Below, piece after piece: positions 15,279 through 24,216 of a DNA stretch of 64,000 nucleotides. How positions within the stretch are numbered: the stretch's first letter is position 1; each line of letters starts with the position of its first letter. This DNA is from Flavitalea plasmicola. Lineage in GTDB: Bacteria > Bacteroidota > Bacteroidia > Chitinophagales > Chitinophagaceae. The translations under genes and the position numbers were made by a program. The notes below the pieces were generated by a model that saw only the letters and a program-made list of their open reading frames with translations, did not search any database and was not told the DNA's origin. The DNA is taken from positions 682,001 through 746,000 of the forward strand of contig NZ_JAUOTO010000001.1 of the NCBI RefSeq assembly GCF_030546645.1, in the 5' to 3' direction.

Positions 15279-17433
15279 AAAATTCTATTACGACAACAAG
15301 ACGGTGAAATGGTTCGGCTATGCCACCATGTTCTGGAGTATCGTGGGCATGCTGGCCGGTCTCTGGGCCGCCATCGCCCTCTACTACCCCGCTTTGAACC
15401 TGGGTATTCCGGCCACCACATTCGGCCGGATGCGCCCCGTCCATACCAATGCCGTCATCTTCGCTTTTGTGGGCAATGGTATTTTTATGGGCGTCTATTA
15501 TTCCCTGCAGCGTCTTTGTAAGACTAGGATGTTCAGCGACGTGCTGAGCAAAGTTCATTTCTGGGGCTGGCAGTTGATCATCGTCATCGGCGCCATCACC
15601 CTTTGGGCGGGAAAGACCACCGGTAAAGAATACGCGGAGCTGGAATGGCCCATCGATATCGCCATCGCCATCGTATGGATCATCTTTGGCATCAACATGT
15701 TCGGCACCATCATCCGGCGCCGGGAAAGCCATATCTACGTCGCTATCTGGTTCTACATCGCCACCTGGGTCACCGTAGCCATGCTGCACATCGTCAATTC
15801 CGTAGAGCTGCCCGTCAGCATGTGGAAGAGCTATAGCTGGTACGCCGGCGTTCAGGATGCGCTGGTGCAATGGTGGTATGGTCACAATGCCGTCGCCTTC
15901 TTCCTGACGACGCCTTATCTGGGGCTGATGTACTATTTTCTGCCCAAGGCCGCCAACAGACCCATCTATTCCTATCGTCTATCCATCATCCACTTCTGGG
16001 CGCTGATATTTATCTATATCTGGGCAGGCCCGCACCACCTGCTGTATACCGCACTTCCCGACTGGGCCCAATCGCTTGGAGTAGTCTTCTCCATAATGCT
16101 CATCGCACCCAGCTGGGGCGGCATGCTCAACGGCCTGTTCACCCTCCGGGGCGCCTGGGATAAAGTCAAGGAAGAGCCGGTGCTGAAGTTCCTGGTGGTT
16201 GCCATCACCTGTTATGGCATGGCCACCTTCGAAGGCCCCATGCTCAGCCTGAAGAACGTAAATGCGATCTCCCACTTCACGGACTGGACCATCGCCCACG
16301 TGCACATCGGTGCGCTGGGATGGAACGGTTTCCTCACCTTCGGTGTACTGTACTGGCTGATCCCCCGCATGTGGAACACAAGCCTGTATTCCAAAAAACT
16401 GGCAGGCACCCATTTCTGGATCGGCACCATTGGCATCGTCCTCTACGCCATCCCGCTTTATTGGGCCGGCTTTACGCAGAGCATGATGTGGAAATCCTTT
16501 ACGGATGAAGGGCAGCTGAAATTCCAGTTCCTGGAGACCGTCACCCATATCATTCCCATGTATGTCACCCGTAGCATCGGTGGCGCGCTGTATATCATCG
16601 GCGCTCTGATCATGATATACAACCTTCGTAAGACCATTAAGAAAGGGAGCTTCATCGCAGACGAAGCCGCAGAAGCCGCACCCCTTCCCGAAAAGATCCC
16701 CACGCACGGACGTACCTACTGGCACCGTTGGATCGAGAGAAGACCCATGCAGATGCTGGTGTTCAGCCTCATCGCCGTAGCCATCGGTGGCATGATCGAG
16801 CTGATCCCCACCTTCCTGGTAAAATCGAATATCCCCACCATCACCAGCGTGAAGCCTTATACACCCCTGGAACTGCACGGTCGCGATATCTATATCCGGG
16901 AAGGCTGCTATCTCTGCCACTCCCAGATGGTGCGGCCTTTCAGGGATGAAGTGGCCCGCTACGGGGAATACTCAAAAGCAGGTGAGTTCGTATACGATCA
17001 CCCTTTCCAGTGGGGTTCCAAGCGCACTGGCCCCGACCTGGCCCGGGAAGGCGGTAAGTATCCCGACAGCTGGCATTACAATCATATGATGGACCCTTCG
17101 TCCATGTCCCCGGGCTCTATTATGCCATCTTATGTCTGGCTGCTGGATAGGGAGCTGGATACCAGCAGGACGGAAAGCATGATCCGGGCCATGAGAAGAC
17201 TGGGCGTTCCTTACCCGGATGGATACGCGGTGTCGCAGGCGAATAAGGACCTGGCCGCCCAGGAGGTAGCCATCGACACAGCCCTGAAAGCCGACAAGAT
17301 CCACGCGGGCAGGAATAAAGAGATCGTGGCCCTCATCGCTTATCTGCAGCGCCTTGGTAAGGACATCAAGGCGGCGCCGAAAGAGCAAACGGCCATGAAA
17401 GATCCGGAAGGACGCGCTATCATGGGGAATTGA
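15268..17433 (+). CDS. ccoNO: Fused cbb3 cytochrome oxidase subunits I and II (CcoN-CcoO)
   Basis: A 721-residue fusion, the usual form in Bacteroidetes. Residues 1 to about 490 are the 12-helix CcoN core that binds heme b, heme b3 and CuB (histidines in WYGHNAV, GPHHLLY and IAHVHIG). The C-terminal part is CcoO, with a membrane anchor and a c-type heme site CYLCH (547-551) followed by SQMVRPF. The enzyme reduces oxygen with high affinity and pumps protons. The longest open frame starts at 15157, but ATG 15268 gives the conserved start MQIEKFYYDNKTVKWFG and follows the ccoS promoter. ccoP follows 37 bp later. Confidence 0.96.
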   Translation: MQIEKFYYDNKTVKWFGYATMFWSIVGMLAGLWAAIALYYPALNLGIPATTFGRMRPVHTNAVIFAFVGNGIFMGVYYSLQRLCKTRMFSDVLSKVHFWGWQLIIVIGAITLWAGKTTGKEYAELEWPIDIAIAIVWIIFGINMFGTIIRRRESHIYVAIWFYIATWVTVAMLHIVNSVELPVSMWKSYSWYAGVQDALVQWWYGHNAVAFFLTTPYLGLMYYFLPKAANRPIYSYRLSIIHFWALIFIYIWAGPHHLLYTALPDWAQSLGVVFSIMLIAPSWGGMLNGLFTLRGAWDKVKEEPVLKFLVVAITCYGMATFEGPMLSLKNVNAISHFTDWTIAHVHIGALGWNGFLTFGVLYWLIPRMWNTSLYSKKLAGTHFWIGTIGIVLYAIPLYWAGFTQSMMWKSFTDEGQLKFQFLETVTHIIPMYVTRSIGGALYIIGALIMIYNLRKTIKKGSFIADEAAEAAPLPEKIPTHGRTYWHRWIERRPMQMLVFSLIAVAIGGMIELIPTFLVKSNIPTITSVKPYTPLELHGRDIYIREGCYLCHSQMVRPFRDEVARYGEYSKAGEFVYDHPFQWGSKRTGPDLAREGGKYPDSWHYNHMMDPSSMSPGSIMPSYVWLLDRELDTSRTESMIRAMRRLGVPYPDGYAVSQANKDLAAQEVAIDTALKADKIHAGRNKEIVALIAYLQRLGKDIKAAPKEQTAMKDPEGRAIMGN

Positions 17434-17470
17434 TCATCATAAGAAACAAACGACAAAATATTCATAACAT

Positions 17471-18820
17471 ATGAAATTCATTCACTACCTGGAAAAGATC
17501 AGCGGCGTCAGCATCTATGGCCTGTCGTCATTGATCATATTCGGTCTCTTTTTTCTGGTGATGGTCATCTGGGCCATCCGCGCAGACAAAAATATGATCG
17601 AAGAGCTGCGACAGCTGCCCCTGGATAAATTAAAAGGCGGCGGAAAGATCATCCTTGTCCTGGCAGCCCTGGTATTACCGGGCGCGTCGACCCATGCGGC
17701 CGGCCCACCCGTGCCGTCTTCCGCCACCAGCCCTTTCGTTGTCGTGGCCATCATTATCATTATCATCCTGGCCCTCGCCATCGCCTTGCTGGCCAATGTA
17801 TTGCTCGGCGCGGCGCAGATACCCGTCAGGTCTGCCGCATCGGATGCACCCGATACCGCTGGCAACGGCGTCAGCAAAGAGCCGGAAGAGCTGACCTATG
17901 CAGGCGGCCTGGCCCGGACAGCTTCGCCGAGAAGCTCCGTTCCAATGACAGTGGTGGGTATGATACTGGCGGTCTCCATGTTCGCGTCTTCTCCGGTCTC
18001 GGCAGAAGGCTCCGACGTATCAGCTGCCAATGTCGCCGTAGTCGGAACCACGGCTATCAATGGGGTATCTGATACCGCTTTTTATATGATCTCCGGCGTC
18101 ATCCTCCTGGAAGTGCTGATCCTGTTCACGTTGCTGTACAATGTCCGGCTGGTTCTGTCCATCCATAAGAAAGGTCAGGCCACGGCGGGGGATGCTGCAA
18201 AGGCCGCCGCCAAACCCCGCATCTCCTGGTGGGAAAAGATCAATAGCTTCAAACCCCTTGAACAGGAAGTATCCCTCGACCTTGGACATGATTACGACGG
18301 CATTCGCGAGCTGGACAACCGCCTGCCGCCCTGGTGGCTTTATGGCTTCTATGGCTGTATCCTCTTCGCCTGTGTATACATGTGGCGGTACCATGTCGCA
18401 CATAGCGCGCCGCTCAGCGGAGAAGAATATACCATCTCTGTTCAGAAGGCTGAGCTGCAAAAAGCCGCCTTCTTGAAAAATGCGGCCAATCTCGTGGATG
18501 AGAACACAGTAAAACAGCTCACCGCCGCCCCGGACCTGGCAGCCGGCCAGAAAGTTTTTGAGACCACCTGCTTTGCCTGTCACGGCAAGGCCGGGGAGGG
18601 GGGCGTAGGTCCCAACCTCACCGACGAATACTGGCTGCATGGCGGCAGCGTCCAGGAAGTATTCAAATCCATCAAATACGGCTGGCCCGATAAAGGCATG
18701 AAGAGCTGGAAAGATGATTTTTCGCCTGTGCAGATCGCACAGATCACCAGCTATGTCAGATCATTACAGGGCACTCACCCGGCTAACGCAAAAGCGCCGC
18801 AGGGTACCCTGGCTAAATAA
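17471..18820 (+). CDS. ccoP: cbb3 oxidase cytochrome c subunit (CcoQ/CcoP-type, extended N-terminus)
   Basis: A 449-residue membrane cytochrome c that passes electrons to CcoNO. The first helix (about 15-38, YGLSSLIIFGLFFLVMVIWAI) with the adjacent RADKNM resembles CcoQ. Several more hydrophobic segments follow (about 60-75, 93-117, 157-177 and 198-225), then the CcoP helix at about 287-305 after the NRLPPWW motif. One c-type heme site, CFACH (367-371), sits in GQKVFETTCFACHGKAGEGGVGPNLTDEYWLHGG. Proteobacterial CcoP has two hemes; one is usual in this phylum. The long spacer between CcoQ-like and CcoP-like parts is low-complexity. ccoG starts 7 bp downstream. Confidence 0.92.
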   Translation: MKFIHYLEKISGVSIYGLSSLIIFGLFFLVMVIWAIRADKNMIEELRQLPLDKLKGGGKIILVLAALVLPGASTHAAGPPVPSSATSPFVVVAIIIIIILALAIALLANVLLGAAQIPVRSAASDAPDTAGNGVSKEPEELTYAGGLARTASPRSSVPMTVVGMILAVSMFASSPVSAEGSDVSAANVAVVGTTAINGVSDTAFYMISGVILLEVLILFTLLYNVRLVLSIHKKGQATAGDAAKAAAKPRISWWEKINSFKPLEQEVSLDLGHDYDGIRELDNRLPPWWLYGFYGCILFACVYMWRYHVAHSAPLSGEEYTISVQKAELQKAAFLKNAANLVDENTVKQLTAAPDLAAGQKVFETTCFACHGKAGEGGVGPNLTDEYWLHGGSVQEVFKSIKYGWPDKGMKSWKDDFSPVQIAQITSYVRSLQGTHPANAKAPQGTLAK

Positions 18821-18827
18821 AATAATA

Positions 18828-20282
18828 ATGGAATCCTCGCCCTCCATCCCGAAACAAACCGTACCGGGCCTGACCGGACCCGACCAATCCTTCCGCGACC
18901 ACCTGGCGACAGTAGATGCCAGAGGCCGGCGCAACTGGATCTTTGCCCAAAAACCGAAAGGGAAATGGTACACCCTCAGGAGCTACATCAGCTGGGGATT
19001 CTTCATCCTGTTCTTCACCCTGCCCTTCATCTATGTGGATGGGCGGCCCTTGTTCCTTTTCAATGTGCCGGCAGCACGTTTTATCCTGTTCGGGAAAGTT
19101 TTCTGGCCGCAGGACTTTTTCATCTTTGGCCTCACCATGGTGACCTTCGTCATTTTTGTCATCCTGTTCACCGCCGCCTTTGGCCGTCTTTTCTGCGGCT
19201 GGGTATGTCCCCAGACAATTTTTATGGAAATGCTGTTCCGTAAGGTGGAATACCTCATCGAAGGAGATGCTGCCCAGCAAAAGCTGCTGAAAAAGGCCCC
19301 CTGGACAGGGGGAAAGATATTTAAAAAGAGCGCCAAGCACCTGGCCTTCTTCCTGCTGGCCTTCATCATTGCCAATACTTTCCTATCCTATGTCATCGGG
19401 ATCAGGGATTTATGGAAGATCATCACCGAGCCCGTGAGTCAACACGTAGTGGGATTACTGTCCCTGCTGGTTTTTTCCGCCGTCTTTTATGCAGTCTACG
19501 CCTTTTTCCGGGAACAGGCCTGCACGGTGGTATGCCCCTACGGACGCCTGCAAAGCGTGCTGCTGGACCGCAATTCCATGATCGTGGCTTACGACTACAA
19601 ACGGGGTGAGCCAAGGGGAAAATACAAAAAGAATGCAGCCATTGAGTCCGGTGATTGCATCGACTGCTTTCAATGCGTTAAAGTATGTCCTACCGGCATC
19701 GATATCCGCAACGGCCTCCAGATGGAATGCGTAGGATGCACTGCCTGCATTGACGCCTGCAATCATATGATGGAAAAAACAGGGCGGCCGCTGAACCTCA
19801 TTCGCTATACATCAGAGAATGGCATCAGCAACAAGGAACCACTGCGGTATACCCTTCGCATGAAGCTGTATACAGGCCTGCTGTGCGTGCTCGTGGTCAT
19901 CCTCTCCGCCCTGCTGCTCAGCCGTAAGGATTTGGACGCCACCATCATGCGGGCGCCGGGGATGCTCTACCAGGAAAGAGGCACGGACAGCGTGTCAAAC
20001 CTGTATAACATCAAGGTCGCCAACAAGACGACCCGGAACCTGCCCTTGCACCTGCGCCTGGAAGACAACTCCGGCCGGATAGAGATCATTGGCGGGCAGG
20101 CTATCCCGCTGAAGAAGGAAGATGAAGGCGCCGGCACTTTCTTTGTGGTGCTGCCCTTGTCCTCCATCAGCGAGAGAAAGACGCTGCTGCACATCGGCCT
20201 TTATGAAGGGAATAAAAAGATCGACGAGATACGTACCAATTTCCTGGGACCCGTAAGGGACCAGGGCCACGACAAAAATTAA
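18828..20282 (+). CDS. ccoG: CcoG, membrane polyferredoxin for cbb3 assembly
   Basis: A 484-residue membrane iron-sulfur protein thought to reduce Cu(II) to Cu(I) for oxidase assembly. It has several membrane helices in the first half and the CGWVCPQTIF motif. Two 4Fe-4S cluster motifs follow in CIDCFQCVKVCPTGIDIR and CVGCTACIDACN. After a further helix comes a C-terminal Ig-like periplasmic domain (VANKTTRNLPLHLRL). The longest open frame starts at 18714 inside ccoP. ATG 18828 is preferred because it follows the ccoP stop by 7 bp and gives the usual N-terminal region. Four bases separate it from fixH. Confidence 0.95.
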   Translation: MESSPSIPKQTVPGLTGPDQSFRDHLATVDARGRRNWIFAQKPKGKWYTLRSYISWGFFILFFTLPFIYVDGRPLFLFNVPAARFILFGKVFWPQDFFIFGLTMVTFVIFVILFTAAFGRLFCGWVCPQTIFMEMLFRKVEYLIEGDAAQQKLLKKAPWTGGKIFKKSAKHLAFFLLAFIIANTFLSYVIGIRDLWKIITEPVSQHVVGLLSLLVFSAVFYAVYAFFREQACTVVCPYGRLQSVLLDRNSMIVAYDYKRGEPRGKYKKNAAIESGDCIDCFQCVKVCPTGIDIRNGLQMECVGCTACIDACNHMMEKTGRPLNLIRYTSENGISNKEPLRYTLRMKLYTGLLCVLVVILSALLLSRKDLDATIMRAPGMLYQERGTDSVSNLYNIKVANKTTRNLPLHLRLEDNSGRIEIIGGQAIPLKKEDEGAGTFFVVLPLSSISERKTLLHIGLYEGNKKIDEIRTNFLGPVRDQGHDKN

Positions 20283-20286
20283 TAAT

Positions 20287-20730
20287 ATGCGAATCAGTTG
20301 GGGAAATAAGCTATTGCTCGTGTTTGCTGCTTTCGGAGGCATGATCTCCTTCATGGTCTACCGCTGTATGCAAACACCCGTGGACCTGGTAGCCAAAGAG
20401 TACTATAAAGACGAGCTGAGCTATCAGCAGGTGATCGATGCCAGGCAAAAGACATTGGCGCTTTCCACGGGAGTGACGCTGCGCCAGGCGGCAGAGGCCA
20501 TCACCGTTACGTTGCCGCAGGAAATGAGGAATACAGGCGTGAAGGGAAGCATACAATTTTATTGCCCGGCCGATGCGGGCAGGGACCGCCGCTTTGCCTT
20601 GCAGACAGACTCCGCGGCCAGCCAGTACATCGCCGCCGGGATAATAAAGCCAGGCCGGTACACGGTACGGGTACAATGGGAAAGCAATGGCGTACGATAT
20701 TTTGAAGAGAAACCTTTTGTGGTACTGTAA
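20287..20730 (+). CDS. ccoH: FixH/CcoH family protein
   Basis: A 147-residue single-span protein of the FixH family, which stabilises cbb3 oxidase and may help copper delivery. One N-terminal helix (about 7-22, LLLVFAAFGGMISFMVY) precedes the conserved VDLVAKEYYKDELSYQQVIDARQ. A small beta domain ends YTVRVQWESNGVRYFEEKPF. It is four bases downstream of ccoG and 18 bp upstream of the TauE-like gene, in the oxidase operon. Confidence 0.93.
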   Translation: MRISWGNKLLLVFAAFGGMISFMVYRCMQTPVDLVAKEYYKDELSYQQVIDARQKTLALSTGVTLRQAAEAITVTLPQEMRNTGVKGSIQFYCPADAGRDRRFALQTDSAASQYIAAGIIKPGRYTVRVQWESNGVRYFEEKPFVVL

Positions 20731-20748
20731 CCATACAACACGAACATT

Positions 20749-21453
20749 ATGTGGGTCCTGTTTGCAACGGCAATATCCCTGGGGTTGGTAAGCAGCCTGC
20801 ATTGCGTAGGCATGTGCGGACCACTGGCCCTGGCGCTGCCCATCCGTCATTTGTCCCCTGCAGGTCGCACGGTAGCGTTGCTCACCTACCACGGCGGCAG
20901 GCTGATGATCTATGGAACTTTAGGGGCCATTACGGGTCTGGTGGGTAGGCATATTTATCTCGCCGGCTTTCAGCAGGCGTTTTCCATTATCATCGGGGCT
21001 TTGATGTTATTGTGGATAGCCGCCCGCCATTTATTTTCCATAGGCACGCCGCCCGCAATGGCGGGGAAATTATTCCGCCCTTTGGAGGCCTTCATTGGCC
21101 GGCTGTGGCAGTCGCCATCCAGACATAGTTTCTTCTTTCTTGGTATGGCCAACGGGCTGCTGCCCTGTGGCATGGTGTATCTCGCCGTGGCTGGCGCTTT
21201 CAGCTTTCCGCAGGTGTGGGAAAGTATTGCATTCATGTTTTTGTTTGGAGCAGGCACCCTGCCCGCGCTGTTGATCCTTAGCTTCTCCGGTCGCCTGATA
21301 GGCCCGGCGGCTCGGCTGTATATGAGAAAGGCCGTGCCTTACCTCGTCGCGACGATGGGCCTCCTGCTCATCCTGCGGGGCCTGGATCTCGGCATCCCAT
21401 TCGTCAGTCCCGTCCTGGCCCATGGTCAGCACCCTGCCATTTCCTGTCATTAA
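20749..21453 (+). CDS. Sulfite exporter TauE/SafE-family membrane protein of the cbb3 operon
   Basis: A 234-residue protein with about six membrane helices, of the TauE/SafE (DsbD-like) superfamily. The conserved GMCGPLALALP motif is near the N-terminus, and a related FLGMANGLLPCGMVYLA motif starts the second half, with cysteines in each. Members in this position close many Bacteroidetes cbb3 clusters and are suspected to act in copper or thiol handling for the oxidase. Transport of sulfite is not implied. Its stop overlaps the convergent kinase gene by four bases. Confidence 0.85.
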   Translation: MWVLFATAISLGLVSSLHCVGMCGPLALALPIRHLSPAGRTVALLTYHGGRLMIYGTLGAITGLVGRHIYLAGFQQAFSIIIGALMLLWIAARHLFSIGTPPAMAGKLFRPLEAFIGRLWQSPSRHSFFFLGMANGLLPCGMVYLAVAGAFSFPQVWESIAFMFLFGAGTLPALLILSFSGRLIGPAARLYMRKAVPYLVATMGLLLILRGLDLGIPFVSPVLAHGQHPAISCH

Positions 21454-23012
21454 TCCACCGTACCTTCCGGCACCTCCACAGTGATCGTGGTGCCCTTATC
21501 CAGTATGCTCTCAAGTCCGAGCGTGCCGCCCAGCAGGTCCACATAACGCCTGACGATGTGCAGCCCCAGGCCCGTGCCTTCAATATTCTGGGCATTGGCG
21601 CCGCGGAAAAAGGTGCTGAAAAGATGCTGCTGGTCCTCCGGGGAGATCCCGATGCCCTCATCCCTCACCGACAGGAACATGTTCCGCCCGGGATGATGCT
21701 GCACGTTCAGCCAGATGCCTGCTCCCTCCGGCGAGAACTTCGATGCGTTGCTGAGCAGGTTGATGAGAATATTCCTGAGCAGGCGTTTGTCGCTGACAAA
21801 AGAATGATCCCCCGGGCAGTCGCAGTGGATATCCTGCCCTGGCTTTGCCAATGGCCTCATCTCTTCTACGATCTCATCCAGGAACTCTTTGACGGGGAAC
21901 TTTGTCATTTCAGCCCGGATGATCCCTTCTTCCAGCTTGCCCAACGACAGGAAATCTTCCAGCAGGTCATTCAGGTGCTTGACGGAGTCCTTTATTTTTT
22001 TGATATGTTTGTCCCGTTTTTCCTGGTCCGCCGTCTGGGTATACCTGGACAGCAGGGCTGCCGAGGAAAGCACCGTGCTGAGCGGCGTCCGGAACTCATG
22101 CGAGGCCATCGAGACGAACCTTGATTTGATCTCATTCAGCTCTTTCTCCTTATTGAGCGCTTCGTTCAATTCCCCCTGCGAACGCTCCAGCTCCTGGAGC
22201 GCCTCCCGTAATATCAGGGTACGTTGCTCCACCTTGCTCTCCAGCTCCGCATTCAGCCGGCTGATGTCCTGGGTGATCTTTTCCAGCTCGGCCTTGCGGT
22301 CCAGCAGCTCCCGCTCCGCCTGCTTGCGCTGCGTGATATCCACCAGGAAGGCAATGACGAAGAACGTGTTCTTCTGACGGTAGTAACTGAGGCTCACTTC
22401 CACCGGGAATTCCCTGCCGTCCTTCTTGCGGGCGAAGAGATCCCGTCCATGGCCCATGGTCCTGTTGGAAGGATGTTGGTAGAACCCTTCGCGGTATTGG
22501 GTATGATGGGCATGAAATCGGCCGGGGATCAGTATCTCGATGGACTTGCCCAACAGTTCATCTTTTTCATATTCGAGCAGGTTGGAAGCCGCAGGGTTCA
22601 GCAGCACGATTTTACCTTTGTCATCCGTCAGGATGATCCCTTCCGTGGCATGTTCGAACAGCGCATTCACCTGCATCTGCTCGGATTCGATGCTGCGGTA
22701 TAATTTTTTGACATACAGGACGAAGATCATGGTCATCAGGACGATCATGAGGGAGAAGGCATGCTGTATCAGCACCTGGTCGCGTTCCATATGCTCGTGC
22801 TCGTAAAAAGACGAGACAATGATGAGGCCGGCGCCGATGCCGCCGAACAGCTTGGTATAAGCATCGTTCTTCAGGAAAATGGTCAGCAAGACAGCTGTGA
22901 TCAGTCCGCCATCAAAAATGCTGATGCCGGGATTCATGTATTGCAGCACCCCCGAGCTAACGGTTACGATGATGCAGAAAAGGAGGACATTGAACGACTT
23001 TTCTTTGAACAT
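21450..23012 (-). CDS. Membrane PAS sensor histidine kinase with a FixL-like PAS domain
   Basis: A 520-residue kinase. Four membrane helices (about 8-24, 36-48, 54-70 and 83-101) are followed by a PAS domain (about 113-225), a coiled coil (about 225-290), the DHp H-box MASHEFRTPLS (His305) and an ATPase domain with N, G1 and G2 boxes (NLLSNASKFSP, DEGIGIS, GTGLGLHI). The PAS aligns with the heme pocket of FixL: His170 sits where the proximal heme histidine lies, and Arg190 in MGHGRDLFARKKDG matches the ligand-sensing arginine. This PAS type also occurs without heme, so oxygen sensing is an inference. It is cotranscribed with an alcohol dehydrogenase from a tandem-operator promoter, which would give feedback. 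No receiver gene is adjacent; the two receiver-CRP proteins are the natural partners. Confidence 0.9.
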   Translation of the reverse strand: MFKEKSFNVLLFCIIVTVSSGVLQYMNPGISIFDGGLITAVLLTIFLKNDAYTKLFGGIGAGLIIVSSFYEHEHMERDQVLIQHAFSLMIVLMTMIFVLYVKKLYRSIESEQMQVNALFEHATEGIILTDDKGKIVLLNPAASNLLEYEKDELLGKSIEILIPGRFHAHHTQYREGFYQHPSNRTMGHGRDLFARKKDGREFPVEVSLSYYRQKNTFFVIAFLVDITQRKQAERELLDRKAELEKITQDISRLNAELESKVEQRTLILREALQELERSQGELNEALNKEKELNEIKSRFVSMASHEFRTPLSTVLSSAALLSRYTQTADQEKRDKHIKKIKDSVKHLNDLLEDFLSLGKLEEGIIRAEMTKFPVKEFLDEIVEEMRPLAKPGQDIHCDCPGDHSFVSDKRLLRNILINLLSNASKFSPEGAGIWLNVQHHPGRNMFLSVRDEGIGISPEDQQHLFSTFFRGANAQNIEGTGLGLHIVRRYVDLLGGTLGLESILDKGTTITVEVPEGTVD

Positions 23013-23045
23013 ATGGGCATTAACTGATATGTGCTAAATTATCAT

Positions 23046-24086
23046 TTATTCATTCACCAAAATTACTTTTAGGGTTTTTTCTTTGGCCGCATGTCCGAAT
23101 ACGTCGTATGCATGGACGATATCACTTAATGGGAAACGGTGAGTAATAAGCAGCGACGGGTTCAGCTTACCCGCCTTCACGGTCTTCAGCAGCATGGATG
23201 TGGTCACCGTATCCACCAGCCGGGTGGTGATGGTAATATTCCTGGCCCATAACGTTTCAAGATGGAGCTCAGCGCTCTTTCCGTGTACGCCGACATTGGC
23301 GATCCTGCCCCCGGGCGCAATGATGGATTCGCAAAGCTCGAAAGTGGCCGGCACCCCCACTGCCTCGATGGCCGTGTCAACGCCTTTTCCGGCTGTCAGC
23401 GTCATTATTTTTTCAACGACATTTTCGCGGCTGCTGTTAATCGTTTGCGTGGCTCCGAATTTGCGGGAGACCTCCAGGCGATTGTCATCCAGGTCCACCA
23501 TGATGACCTCGCCGGGTGAATAGAATTGCGCCGTCAGCAGGGCTGCCAGTCCTACGGGACCTGCCCCGACGATGGCCACCGTATTTCCCGGGCTCACCTG
23601 GCCGTTGAGCACCCCGCATTCAAAGCCCGTCGGCAGGATATCGCTCAGCATCACCAGCGCCTCTTCGTCCATGCCTTCGGGGATCTTGTACAGGCTGTTG
23701 TCCGCATAGGGTATCCGGACATATTCGGCCTGCGTGCCATCGATCAGGTGGCCAAGGATCCAGCCGCCGCGCAGGCAATGGGAGTACATCCCCTTCCTGC
23801 AATACTCGCAGGCGCCGCAGGAAGTAATACAGGAGATAAGCACATGGTCGCCCACTTTAAAGTTGTTCACCTGTCCGCCGGCCTCTTCGATCACCCCCAC
23901 TCCTTCATGACCCAGTATCCGGCCTTTTTCCACTTCCGGCACATCTCCTTTCAGGATGTGCAGGTCCGTACCGCAAATAGTGGTTCTCAGAATACGTACG
24001 ATGACGTCGGCCGGATGCAAAATGCCCGGTTGGGGTTTTTCTTCCCAGGACATTTGCGCGGGACCCTGGTATACTAATGCTTTCAT
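23046..24086 (-). CDS. Zinc-dependent alcohol dehydrogenase (second copy, sorbitol/threonine DH-like)
   Basis: A 346-residue medium-chain dehydrogenase. The catalytic zinc motif is CGTDLH with GHEGVGVIEE, the structural zinc loop CGACEYCRKGMYSHC, and the NAD fold AIVGAGPVGLAALL with a VDLDD acidic end typical of NAD specificity. The VMLSDILPTGFECG segment is typical of the class that includes isopropanol and short-chain alcohol dehydrogenases. It lies first in a minus-strand unit with the histidine kinase 33 bp downstream, behind a tandem-operator promoter shared with the divergent USP gene. The substrate is uncertain. Confidence 0.92.
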   Translation of the reverse strand: MKALVYQGPAQMSWEEKPQPGILHPADVIVRILRTTICGTDLHILKGDVPEVEKGRILGHEGVGVIEEAGGQVNNFKVGDHVLISCITSCGACEYCRKGMYSHCLRGGWILGHLIDGTQAEYVRIPYADNSLYKIPEGMDEEALVMLSDILPTGFECGVLNGQVSPGNTVAIVGAGPVGLAALLTAQFYSPGEVIMVDLDDNRLEVSRKFGATQTINSSRENVVEKIMTLTAGKGVDTAIEAVGVPATFELCESIIAPGGRIANVGVHGKSAELHLETLWARNITITTRLVDTVTTSMLLKTVKAGKLNPSLLITHRFPLSDIVHAYDVFGHAAKEKTLKVILVNE

Positions 24087-24105
24087 GATAGATAAATTGG
24101 TCTGT

Positions 24106-24170
24106 TAAAGCTACTTAAACACCCGCCGCCCAATCATGACCATTATCACCGTAACCATTGATCATCCTCA
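24106..24170 (-). promoter_or_regulatory. Tandem-operator promoter of the dehydrogenase-kinase unit
   Basis: On the minus strand the proximal operator is TGATAATGGTCA (24137-24148, strict). The distal one is TGAGGATGATCA (24159-24170), 22 bp away. The -7 box TAGCTTTA (24106-24113) follows after 23 bp. Both operators are shared with the plus-strand USP promoter. Confidence 0.8.
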
Positions 24171-24201
24171 TGGCCTGCCATTGCCATTTGTAATTACTTT
24201 A
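24137..24201 (+). promoter_or_regulatory. Tandem-operator promoter of the USP-ppsA unit
   Basis: The same two operators as the divergent promoter are read in the other direction. Here the proximal site is TGATCATCCTCA (24159-24170), followed after 23 bp by TTACTTTA (24194-24201). The predicted start near 24206 excludes the upstream ATG at 24136 and supports ATG 24217 for the USP. Confidence 0.7.
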
Positions 24202-24216
24202 TGGAAAAACTTACAT

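Noticed and set aside
24136-24216. N-terminal extension of USP 1
   Set aside because: It lies over operators and above the predicted transcript start, and the USP fold begins at ATG 24217. The same reason removes extensions at 32979 (hsp20), 45726 (USP 5), 58843 (HemG-like) and 58890 (DUF2892).
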